Shown here: one piece after another, positions 7,333 through 16,044 of the stretch
Position numbering within the stretch: position 1 is the first letter of the stretch
Layout: each line of letters begins with the position of its first letter
Notes under the pieces: model-generated
Told to the model about the DNA's origin: nothing
The model's input: only the letters and a program-made list of their open reading frames with translations
The model's database searches: none
Origin: an uncultured Chloracidobacterium sp.
GTDB lineage: Bacteria; Acidobacteriota; Blastocatellia; Chloracidobacteriales; Chloracidobacteriaceae
Direction of reading: 5' to 3'
Assembly: GCA_937966115.1 (NCBI GenBank)
Contig: CALCKX010000071.1
Span: 1-48,605, forward strand
DNA: 48,605 bases
Position numbers and translations under genes: made by a program

Positions 7333-10300
7333 ATGCTGGCTTACGACTGCGCGCCGCCGGGCTACGTGATTTCGACTGAAGTCTATCGCAGCGAGCGGAC
7401 GCTGACGCTTCGGGCGCAGCGGACGGAGACGGGCGAGGCGGTCATCATCAAAACGACCACGGAAGTCATCCCGCCGCCGACGCTGACGCTGCGCTTTCAC
7501 CATGAGTGGTCGCTGCTGACGGCGCTGGCGGATCGGGCCGACGCGCGCCAGCGCATTGTGCGCGCCTATGACCTTGCCCGCGCGGGGCACCGCCCGGCGC
7601 TCATTTTGGAGGATTTCGGAGGGCAGGCGCTGCGTTACGCGGCGGCCTCCTACGCCGACCTGCCGCTTGCCGAGCGTCTGGATATCGCCATCGCCATTCT
7701 GGACGGGCTGGAGGCCGTCCATGCCGCCGGCCTGCTGCACAAGGATGTCAACCCGTCGAATGTCGTCCTCAACCGCGCCACCGGACAAGTCAAGCTCATA
7801 GATTTCAGCATCGCGGCGCGGGGTCGGCGCATCGCGGCTCAGCGCGGGGCGGACGAGACGTTTGAAGGCACGCTGGCTTACATCGCTCCGGAGCAAACCG
7901 GACGCCTGAGCGGCGCCATTGACGCCCGGGCCGATCTCTACTCATTCGGCGTTTTACTTTACGAGCTGCTGACCGGGGAGTTGCCGTTTCAGGCGAGCGA
8001 CGCGCTGGGAATGATCCACGCCCATTTGGCGCTTCCGCCGCCGGCGGCCCATCAGCGCGATCGGCGCGTGCCGCGGGCGCTGTCAGACATTACAGCCAAG
8101 CTGCTCGCCAAGTCGCCGGATGACCGCTATCAGACGGCCGCCGGCGCGCGCGCCGACCTCGCGGAGTGCCTGCGTCAACTGAGCGGCGGCGGCGCGCCGA
8201 CGGGGATCGCGCCGTTTCCATTGGGGCGGCGCGATGCCGCGCTCTTCGTCGTGCCCCAGCGGCTGTATGGCCGCGAGCGCGAAGTCGCGCTTCTGCGCGA
8301 GGCCTTTGAGCGCGCTTGTCAGTCTGGGCGCGAGATGGTTTTGGTCGCCGGGGCGTCAGGGATCGGGAAAACCGCGCTGATCGCCGAGCTGCACGCGCCC
8401 GTGACGGCGCGGCGCGGCTTCCTGGTCAGCGGAAAGCACGACCAACTGCGGGGCAATACTCCGTATTCGGCCATCAGCGCGGCGTTCCGGCAACTCGTCC
8501 GGCAAATCCTCGCGCAAAGCGACGCCGAGCTTGACGCCTGGCGAGCCGCGCTCTCCGAAGCGCTTAGCGCGTCCGCCGCCCTGCTGCTCCCGCTCATCCC
8601 GGAACTGGCGCTCCTGGTCGGCGATGTCGCCCTGGCGTCTGAAATCCCCGCTTTGGAGGCGCGGCATCGCTTTGAGCGGGCGGTTGAGGCGTTTCTCGGC
8701 GTCTTTACCGCGCGGCAGCGGCCGCTGGCGCTATTCTTGGACGATGCGCAGTGGGCCGACGCCGCCTCACTCGACCTCTTGTCGGCCTTGGCGCGCAGTC
8801 GACAAAGCTTCCAGATGCTGGTCATCCTGGCGTACCGCGATCAGGAAACGGCGGCCGGTCATCCGCTCTCGCTCGCGCTCGACGCCACCCGCAGCGCCGG
8901 CATGGCGATGACTTACGTGACGCTGTCGCCGCTCGATCTCGAGGGCGTTACGCAGCTCACGGCGGCAGCCATGGACAACGCGCCCGAAGCGCCGGCGGTA
9001 GCGAGCATCGTTTACCGCAAAACCGGCGGCAATCCGTTTTTCGCCCGCGAGCTACTGGAACGGCTCGCCGCCGACGGTCGGCTGACCTTTCAACCGGGCC
9101 GCGGCTGGAGCGCTGACCTGGAAGGCATCGCCGCCGCCGACCTGACAGATAACGTGGTGACGTTTCTGCTTGAGAAGCTGCATCGCTGCTCGCTGGATGC
9201 GCAGCGGCTCTTGCACGTGGCGGCCTGCTTTGGCCACGCTTTCGCCGCCGCGCAGGTCGCGGCGGCGGCCGAAACTGACTTGCCAAGCGCCCAGGCGGCG
9301 CTGGAAGCCGCCGCGGAAGCCAACCTGATCCTGAGCGAGGCGGCGCCCGGCCGCTTCCATTTCGTCCATGACCGGGTTCAGCAAGCGGCTTACGAGCTGG
9401 CGCCGGAAGACGCGCGGCAGGCGCTTCACTGGCGCATCGGGCGCAGCCTGCTTTCGGAATCGAAGTCGCGCGCCCCGGAACCCTCGACGACCAGCTTCGC
9501 CAGCCGCTTGTTCGATATCGCCAACCACCTCAACCGCGGTCGCCGCCAAGCGAGCGAAGCCGAGCGCAAAGAGCTGGCCCACCTCAACCTGTACGCCGGA
9601 CGCGCGGCTAAAACCGCGGCGGCGTTCGGCCCGGCGCTGGAATATCTGCGCATTGGCATCGAGCTGCTGCCCGCCGACGCCTGGTCAGCCAGTTACGATC
9701 TCACGCTTCGCCTCCACCTCGAAGCGGCCGAGGCGGCTTTTTTCAGCGCCAATCCGAGCATCGCCCAGGAAATCGCGCAAGCTGTTTTCAGCCGGGCGCG
9801 AGCGTTGCCGGATGCCCTGCCAGCCCACGAGATGGCGATCTTGGCCTACTCAGCGCAGTACCGCTTCCACGACGCGCTGGCGCACGCCCGCGCCGTCTTG
9901 CAGCGGCTTGGCATTGATCTGCCGGAGCATCCTTCCCCAACCGATATCGGCGCGGCCTGGAACCGCATCAAGTCGCGCCTGACCGCGCTTGACGCCGACG
10001 CCATCCTGGCGCTGCCCGAGATGAGCGACCCGCAGGCGCTCGCGGCGTCGCGCTTGCTTTATCGGATGTCCGTTCCAGCTTTCCTGAGCAACAGCGCCCT
10101 CTTCACGCTAATCGTTTTCTGGCGCATCGAGTTGACTCTCAAGCATGGCGTCAGCGGCTTGGCGGCAGCCTCCTTCGCGGCGCTGGGCGTGGTCGTCAGC
10201 GGCGGCTTCCAGGACCCAGGCCAAGGCTACGCTTTCGGCAACTTGGCGCGCCGCCTGCTGGATCGCCTGCCTTCCAGCGAAGGACGCGCCAGGACGCTGA

Positions 10301-12666
10301 TCTCGTACTACTTTTTCCTTCACATCTGGCGCGAGCCAGCGCGCACCGCCATCGAGCCGCTCCGCGCGGCGTACCGGGAGGGCCTTGAAGCCGGCGATCT
10401 CGAGTTCGCCTCGACCGCGCTCCTCGCTATCACTTGGATTGGCATCTTCATCGGTCAGCCGCTCGATGCGCTCGAGCGCGACGCCAAGGCCCACAGCGAC
10501 GCCATCCGAGCGCTATGCCAAGAGCGGAACTACCGAACCGTCGAGCTGTGCCTCGCTTACGTCCGCAATCTGCGCGTCGAGACTGACAATCCGCTCTGGA
10601 TCGCCTGGGGCGACAGCGAAGCGGATGATGCCGCCCTGGCGGCGACCGGCGACCAGGGAACGCTCGGCACGCTCGCCTATTTGCGCATGAAGCTGGCCTA
10701 TCTGTTTGGCGACTATCAGCGCGCCTATGAGCAATCCATCCTCTGCGAAAGCAACATGTCCGGCTTGCAGTCGTCCTGCCTGCAACCGAACGCGTATTTG
10801 TTCGGCGCGCTGGCCCGTCTGGCGCGGTTGCGGGCTGGAGACCTGGACGCGCAAGCCGCCGAAGCCATGTGGGCTTGGATAGACGGCATCCGCCCGCAAA
10901 TGGCGCGCTGGGCCGAGTTGTCTTCGGCGAACTACGCGCAGAAGCTGCACTTGCTCGATGCCGAAATCCAGTCCCTCCGCGGCGATGTCGGCGCGGCGCT
11001 GGAAGCCTATGACCGGGCGATTGCCTTAGCGCGCGAGAACGGCTTCATCCACGAGGAAGCGCTGGCCAACGAGCGCGCCGCCCGATACTTCCTTGACCAG
11101 GGGCGGAGCAAGATCGCGCGCGCCTATGCCGCCGACGCGCGGCGGGCTTACGAGCGGTGGGGCGCAACCGAGAAGGCGCGGCGCCTCGCCGAGCAATTCG
11201 GCGCGCCGCCGAGCGAGAGCGACTCGCTGCGCTCGACGGGCGCGCACTCGACGCTGAAGATCATCGGCGCGACCGAGAAGGCGACGACCGGCAGCGGGGG
11301 CTTTGACTTTGCCAGCGTGATGAAGGCGGCGCGCGCGCTGGCCGGCGAAATCGTGCAGGAGCGGCTTCTGGACACCCTGCTGCGGATTGCGCTGGAAAAC
11401 GCCGGCGCGACGCGCGGGGCGCTCGCCCTGCCGCGCGAGGATGGGGCGTGGTATGTCGAGGCGGAACGCGATCTGCGCGACCCGGGCGCCGCGACGCAAC
11501 CGCCGCGCCCGCTTGACCAAGTCGCCTCCCTGCCGCTGAGCGTCATCAAGTTCGCGCTGCGAACGGGCGAGAGCGTTTTGCTGGCGGACGCCACCGAATC
11601 GCCCGACTTCGGGCGAGACGCCTACGTTCAAGCGGCGGGGCTGCGGTCGGTCATCTGCCTTCCGGCCCGACATCGGGGGCAGGTGCGCGCCATCGTGTAC
11701 CTGGAAAACCAAGCCGTGGCCAATGTCTTCACCCCGCAACGGCGCGAGGCGCTGACTATCCTTGCCGCGCAGGCGGCGGTTTCCCTCGAAAACACGCGCC
11801 TTTACGCCAGTCTGGAAGAGAAAGTGCGGCAGCGGACGGAGGAATTGGCTGAGAAAAACCGCCAGCTGGAGCAAACCGCCATCGAAATCCTGGATGGGCT
11901 GCGCTATGCCGAGCGGATTCAGCGCGCCATCCTGCCGACCGCCGAAGAGCTTGCTAAGGCCTTTGCCGAGCATTTCATCCTCTGGCGGCCGCGCGGCATC
12001 GTTTCCGGCGACTTTTACTGGCTGCGCTACTGGCCCGGGAAAGGCCGCGAAACCCGCTGGCTGGCCGTGGCCGATTGCACCGGCCACGGCGTTCCCGGCG
12101 CGCTCATGGCCATGATTGGCAATGAGCTGCTCAACCAGATCGTCATCGAGCGCGGGATTGAGTCGCCGGCGGCGATTCTCGACGCGCTCGACGCCGGCAT
12201 CCGCGCCGCCCTGCGCTACGACGCCCGCCACGACGGGCAGCGGGACGGCATGGACATCGCCCTGTGCCGGCTTGACGCGGATGGCGCGGTGACGTTCGCG
12301 GGCGCCGGGCGTCCGCTCTACGTCATCGAAGGCGGCGCGTTGACCGAAGTCCGGGGCGACCGGGGCGGGATCGGCAGCCGCGCCAAGCAGCGGGGCTTCA
12401 CCGAGCGCCAGCTCCACTTGCCGCCAGACGCCCTGCTTTACCTAAGCTCGGATGGCTTCGCCGACCAAAACGACCCGCTCGGCCGACGCTACGGCTCGTC
12501 CGCCCTGAAGCGGACGCTGCAAGCGCTGTCCCAGCAGCCGCTGCCGGTGCAACGCCAACGGCTGGAGCAAAGCCTGGACCGACACCAGGGGGGCGAGCCG
12601 CAACGCGACGACGTGACGCTGGTCGGGATTCGCCTCCAGTCCAGCGCGCCGCCCGAGAAGATGTAG
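7333..12666 (+). CDS. Giant Ser/Thr kinase-like / AAA ATPase / GAF / SpoIIE-type phosphatase fusion
   Basis: A 1777-residue cytosolic signalling protein. Residues about 10-275 form a protein-kinase fold with ATP-site VIIK, a catalytic loop HKDVNPSN (HRD changed to HKD) and a magnesium loop DFS in place of DFG, then APE (IAPEQ). A STAND/MalT-like AAA ATPase follows, with Walker A GASGIGKT near 340 and Walker B LFLDDAQWAD near 468. A long helical repeat region runs to about 1300. A GAF domain spans about 1322-1489, followed by a coiled coil (EEKVRQRTEELAEKNRQLEQ). A PP2C/SpoIIE phosphatase occupies about 1544-1775, with SGDFYW, ADCTGHGVPGALM and LSSDGFADQND. Kinase-AAA-GAF proteins usually end in a histidine kinase; here the end is a phosphatase. 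I chose ATG 7333 over the upstream TTG at 7300. It stands alone. Confidence 0.9.
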   Translation: MLAYDCAPPGYVISTEVYRSERTLTLRAQRTETGEAVIIKTTTEVIPPPTLTLRFHHEWSLLTALADRADARQRIVRAYDLARAGHRPALILEDFGGQALRYAAASYADLPLAERLDIAIAILDGLEAVHAAGLLHKDVNPSNVVLNRATGQVKLIDFSIAARGRRIAAQRGADETFEGTLAYIAPEQTGRLSGAIDARADLYSFGVLLYELLTGELPFQASDALGMIHAHLALPPPAAHQRDRRVPRALSDITAKLLAKSPDDRYQTAAGARADLAECLRQLSGGGAPTGIAPFPLGRRDAALFVVPQRLYGREREVALLREAFERACQSGREMVLVAGASGIGKTALIAELHAPVTARRGFLVSGKHDQLRGNTPYSAISAAFRQLVRQILAQSDAELDAWRAALSEALSASAALLLPLIPELALLVGDVALASEIPALEARHRFERAVEAFLGVFTARQRPLALFLDDAQWADAASLDLLSALARSRQSFQMLVILAYRDQETAAGHPLSLALDATRSAGMAMTYVTLSPLDLEGVTQLTAAAMDNAPEAPAVASIVYRKTGGNPFFARELLERLAADGRLTFQPGRGWSADLEGIAAADLTDNVVTFLLEKLHRCSLDAQRLLHVAACFGHAFAAAQVAAAAETDLPSAQAALEAAAEANLILSEAAPGRFHFVHDRVQQAAYELAPEDARQALHWRIGRSLLSESKSRAPEPSTTSFASRLFDIANHLNRGRRQASEAERKELAHLNLYAGRAAKTAAAFGPALEYLRIGIELLPADAWSASYDLTLRLHLEAAEAAFFSANPSIAQEIAQAVFSRARALPDALPAHEMAILAYSAQYRFHDALAHARAVLQRLGIDLPEHPSPTDIGAAWNRIKSRLTALDADAILALPEMSDPQALAASRLLYRMSVPAFLSNSALFTLIVFWRIELTLKHGVSGLAAASFAALGVVVSGGFQDPGQGYAFGNLARRLLDRLPSSEGRARTLISYYFFLHIWREPARTAIEPLRAAYREGLEAGDLEFASTALLAITWIGIFIGQPLDALERDAKAHSDAIRALCQERNYRTVELCLAYVRNLRVETDNPLWIAWGDSEADDAALAATGDQGTLGTLAYLRMKLAYLFGDYQRAYEQSILCESNMSGLQSSCLQPNAYLFGALARLARLRAGDLDAQAAEAMWAWIDGIRPQMARWAELSSANYAQKLHLLDAEIQSLRGDVGAALEAYDRAIALARENGFIHEEALANERAARYFLDQGRSKIARAYAADARRAYERWGATEKARRLAEQFGAPPSESDSLRSTGAHSTLKIIGATEKATTGSGGFDFASVMKAARALAGEIVQERLLDTLLRIALENAGATRGALALPREDGAWYVEAERDLRDPGAATQPPRPLDQVASLPLSVIKFALRTGESVLLADATESPDFGRDAYVQAAGLRSVICLPARHRGQVRAIVYLENQAVANVFTPQRREALTILAAQAAVSLENTRLYASLEEKVRQRTEELAEKNRQLEQTAIEILDGLRYAERIQRAILPTAEELAKAFAEHFILWRPRGIVSGDFYWLRYWPGKGRETRWLAVADCTGHGVPGALMAMIGNELLNQIVIERGIESPAAILDALDAGIRAALRYDARHDGQRDGMDIALCRLDADGAVTFAGAGRPLYVIEGGALTEVRGDRGGIGSRAKQRGFTERQLHLPPDALLYLSSDGFADQNDPLGRRYGSSALKRTLQALSQQPLPVQRQRLEQSLDRHQGGEPQRDDVTLVGIRLQSSAPPEKM

Positions 12667-12711
12667 CCGGCGAGGAGCAAGCTGCGGAGCGGGCCATCGC
12701 CGGCGGGCGCG

Positions 12712-14607
12712 CTATGGCGCCGCCGCCCGGCGCGCCGGGCTTGCGGCGCGGCTTTCAGCGCGCGGCGGCGCGGCGCGATACTGCAACTCGTAAAGCCGGC
12801 GATAGATGCCGTCCGGGCGGGCCACCAGCTCCTGGTGCGTTCCCATCTCGCGGACCTCGCCCCGATGCAGGACAATGATGCAATCCGCCCGGCGGACGGT
12901 GGACAGCCGATGCGCAATCACCACGCACGTTCGCCCAACCAGCGCCCGCTCTATGGCCGACTGGATAATGGCTTCGGTTTCGCTGTCAATGCTGGCGGTG
13001 GCCTCATCCAGAATGAGAATCCGCGGATTGAACGCCAGCGCCCGCGCCAAGGCGATGAGCTGTTTCTGCCCAACGGACAAGGTCGCGCCCCGCTCCTTCA
13101 CCTCGGCCTGATAGCCGCCGGGCAAGCGCCGGATGAAGTCATCAGCCTGCGCCTCGCGGGCGGCCGCCGCCAGGCGCTCGTCGCTGATGTCGGTCGCCCC
13201 GAGCCGGAGGTTGTCGGCGATCGTTCCGGCAAAGAGCGTCGGATCCTGCAGGACGACGCCGAAGTAGCGCCGCAGCTCGCGGAGGTCGAATTCCCGAACG
13301 TCCACGCCGTCAATCAAAATTTGCCCGCGCTGCGCATCGTAAAAGCGCATGAGCAAGTTGCTGATGGAGGTTTTCCCGGCCCCCGTCGCGCCGACCAGCG
13401 CCACGGTTTGCCCCGGCGCGACGCGGAACGAAACATCCCGCAACACCCAGTTTTCGTCCCTGTAGGCGAACCACACCCGCCGAAACTCGATTTCGCCGCG
13501 CCGAACGGGCGGCGCTTTCGGCGCGGGCGGCGATGTGATCACCAACGGCTCATCCAGCATTTTGAAGACCCGCTCCGCCGCCGCCATCGCCGCTTGCAGG
13601 ATGTTATATTTCTCGCTGATGTCCTGAATTGGCTCGTAAAAGCGCTGCATCGCCTGGATAAAGAAGATCAGCGCGCCGAGCGAGAGCGCGCCGGTCAGCG
13701 CCTGCCCGCCGCCATGCCAGATGACCAGCGCCACGCCGATATTGCTGACAAAGCCAATTGCCGGATAGAATACGGCGTAATAGAAGATGGTCTCAATGTT
13801 GATGCGGCGGTGCGCGTCGTTGATGACGTCAAAAGCGCGGCGCTCGCGCTCCTCGCGGTTAAACAACTGCACCGTCGCCATCCCCGACAGATGCTCTTGC
13901 AAAAAGGCGTTGATGCGGGCGAGCCGGGTTCGGACCTCGCGATAAGTTCGGGTGGCATTGACCCGAAACCAGGCGGTCACCGCCGTCAGCAATGGCACGA
14001 CCACGAGACTCGCGAGCGCCAACCGCCAGTTGACCAAAAAAAGAAAGCCGAGAATGCCGACGAGCACGACGACATCGCTCAACAGCGTCACGAAGCCCGA
14101 CGTGAACAGCTCGTTGAGCGCGTCCACGTCGGAGGTCAGGCGCGTCGTCATGCGGCCGATGGGCGTCCGGTCGTAGTAGCTGAGCGGCAGCCGCTGGGAC
14201 TTGGCGAACAGCTCGCGCCGCAGGTCGCGCATCACGAACTGCCCCGTCCCGTTGAGCAGGAGGGTTTGCCAGTAGGTCAGCCCGAAGACAACCAGCATCA
14301 GCCCCAGATAAAGGCCGCCGATCAGGCTCACGCCGTCCAGCGGCGATAGCCGCCAGCCAAGACCTTCAAATCCGGCGGACAGCAGGCGCGGAAAGATTCC
14401 TAGCCGGGCGGGGTCCGGCGGCAGCAGAAACAGGTCCACCGCCGCCATGGTCAGGTTGAGCGCCAGCAGCTCGAAGCCGGCCGTGAAGGCGATGAGCGGG
14501 AGGGCGAGCGCCACCCGCCCGCGATAGGGCTTGAGATAGGTCAATAGTCGCTTGGCCAGGCGGTGATCGTAAGCTTTGCCAAGCGCCTCGTCGTCCGGCT
14601 GACTCAT
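12712..14607 (-). CDS. ABC exporter, fused permease and ATPase (MsbA/MdlB type)
   Basis: A 631-residue half-transporter of the ABCB/MsbA family that would act as a dimer to export a lipid, peptide or drug. The transmembrane domain of six predicted helices spans about 30-340, including ALPLIAFTAGFELLAL and VVVLVGILGFLFLVNW. The nucleotide-binding domain has Walker A GATGAGKTS (near 405), Q-loop VVLQDPTLF, the signature LSVGQKQ, Walker B ILILDEATA (near 530) and the switch His in VIAHRLSTV. The short C-terminal tail is Arg/Ala-rich. Only one half is present here, so it is probably a homodimer. It is divergent from prfB. The substrate cannot be inferred. Confidence 0.9.
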   Translation of the reverse strand: MSQPDDEALGKAYDHRLAKRLLTYLKPYRGRVALALPLIAFTAGFELLALNLTMAAVDLFLLPPDPARLGIFPRLLSAGFEGLGWRLSPLDGVSLIGGLYLGLMLVVFGLTYWQTLLLNGTGQFVMRDLRRELFAKSQRLPLSYYDRTPIGRMTTRLTSDVDALNELFTSGFVTLLSDVVVLVGILGFLFLVNWRLALASLVVVPLLTAVTAWFRVNATRTYREVRTRLARINAFLQEHLSGMATVQLFNREERERRAFDVINDAHRRINIETIFYYAVFYPAIGFVSNIGVALVIWHGGGQALTGALSLGALIFFIQAMQRFYEPIQDISEKYNILQAAMAAAERVFKMLDEPLVITSPPAPKAPPVRRGEIEFRRVWFAYRDENWVLRDVSFRVAPGQTVALVGATGAGKTSISNLLMRFYDAQRGQILIDGVDVREFDLRELRRYFGVVLQDPTLFAGTIADNLRLGATDISDERLAAAAREAQADDFIRRLPGGYQAEVKERGATLSVGQKQLIALARALAFNPRILILDEATASIDSETEAIIQSAIERALVGRTCVVIAHRLSTVRRADCIIVLHRGEVREMGTHQELVARPDGIYRRLYELQYRAAPPRAESRAASPARRAAAP

Positions 14608-14872
14608 TGCAAAAAAGGCGTCCTCGCCAGCGTTCCTCGACTGGAACCAAACGTTGACTCACGCTACAGTAGCGGAAAGGCTAACCGCGTGAATAGGCGA
14701 GAGCGCGGGCGTCGCCGCGCCGAGCGCCGGTCATCCCCGCCGCCGCCCTGGACGCTCGAAATGACGTTTTCCGCGTATTTTTTCCGATTTTCCAAGCCTT
14801 GCGCGGTTTTCAGACAGGGCCGTTTAGTTTAGTTTCAAGTCGCCGAATAACGATGCGGAAAGGTCACTCGCC

Positions 14873-16004
14873 ATGCCGGATTTGATTGAGCTTCGCCAAG
14901 CTTACAATGCCCTTCTCGAGCGGATTACGCGCCTGCGGAGGTTTCTTTGACCCCGACGGCAAGCGTCCGCGCCTGGAAAGGCTTGAAGCCCGCGTCGCTG
15001 ACCCGCGCTTCTGGGATGACCAGGAGCAAGCCCAGAAGGCGCTTCGGGAGCGGCGGCGACTGTCCGACGCCATCGAGCTGGCGGCGTTTTACGACCGCGA
15101 GCTGGCTGACTTGGAGGTGCTGCTCGAGTTCGCCGCGGCGGACGCCGCCTCGCTCGCCGAGCTGGAGCAGCGCCTGAGCGCCCTGCGCGCCAAGGCGGAA
15201 GCGGATGAGGTTCAGATGTTGTTGTCGGGGCCAAACGACGCCAACAACGCTATCGTCCGCGTGCAGGCGGGCGCCGGCGGCACGGATGCGCAGGATTGGG
15301 CCGAGATGCTCCTGCGGATGTATCTGCGCTGGTGCGAGCGGCGGGGGTTCAAAGCCAGCGTCCTCGACCTGCAGCCGGGCAAGGAAGCTGGCATCGCTTC
15401 CGCGGAATTCACGGTTGAGGGCGACTATGCCTACGGCTTGCTTTCGTGCGAAAGCGGCGTGCATCGGCTGGTGCGAATTTCGCCGTTTTCTTCGGCCGGC
15501 ACGCGCGAAACCAGCTTCGCCTCGATTTTCGTGACGCCTGAAATCGAAGACGACATCGCGATTGAAATCAACGAGAAGGACTTGCGCGTGGATACTTATC
15601 GCTCATCAGGCGCGGGCGGACAGCACGTCAACGTCACCGACTCGGCCATTCGCATCACGCACCTGCCGACCGGCATCATCGTATCGTGCCAAAATCAGCG
15701 GTCGCAGCACCAAAACCGCGAGGTGGCGATGAAGGTGCTCAAGTCGCGGCTCTATGAAATGGAGCTTGAGCGGCGGCGGGCGGAAAGCGCCAAGCTGGAA
15801 GCCTCCAAGCGCGACATCTCCTTTGGTTCCCAAATTCGCAATTACGTGCTACACCCATACCGACTCGTCAAGGACGCTCGCACCAAGCTGGAGCGCAGCG
15901 ACGTGGAGAACGTTCTAGACGGCGAGCTAGACGATTTCATTCAAGCCTATCTTGTCGCCAAGAGTCGTCAGCCAGACGGCGTGACGGCCGGCGATGACGC
16001 CTAA
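14873..16004 (+). CDS. prfB: Peptide chain release factor 2 with programmed +1 frameshift
   Basis: RF2 recognises UGA and UAA stop codons and triggers peptidyl-tRNA hydrolysis. It starts at ATG 14873 and reads 25 codons (MPDLIELRQAY...RRFL) to an in-frame TGA at 14948. Translation must then slip +1 on CTT (14945-14947), skip T14948 and resume at GAC 14949 to give a 376-residue product. The stop-recognition tripeptide SPF (RISPFSSAGTR) and the catalytic GGQ (GAGGQHVN) are both in the second frame. An ORF starting at 14886 in the second frame lacks the true N-terminus. The frameshift is autoregulatory in bacteria: low RF2 favours slippage. ftsK starts 40 bases downstream, so the two may be co-transcribed. 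Confidence 0.95.
14937..14950 (+). promoter_or_regulatory. prfB: prfB programmed frameshift signal
   Basis: GGAGG at 14937-14941 acts as an internal Shine-Dalgarno, three bases (TTT) before the slippery CTT, followed by TGA and C. This has the geometry of the classical prfB site (SD, 3 bases, CTT TGA C). The first frame ends at the TGA and the second frame contains the SPF and GGQ motifs. Confidence 0.93.
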
Positions 16005-16044
16005 CCCCCCGGCTTGGAACAGTCATTTTCGCTAGCGCGCGACC

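Noticed and set aside
11026-12417. A 463-residue open frame on the minus strand
   Set aside because: Antisense to the GAF/phosphatase part of the giant kinase fusion.
12835-14349. A 504-residue open frame on the plus strand
   Set aside because: It is antisense to the ABC exporter, which has all its motifs. High GC with few stops makes long shadow frames.
14608-14872. tRNA or small RNA between the ABC exporter and prfB
   Set aside because: I saw no cloverleaf or terminator. A 6-1-6 dyad (14662-14674) and a T-rich stretch before prfB are too weak to call.
14886-16004. prfB starting at 14886 without a frameshift
   Set aside because: That start gives a non-homologous N-terminus and ignores the complete slippery site in the other frame.
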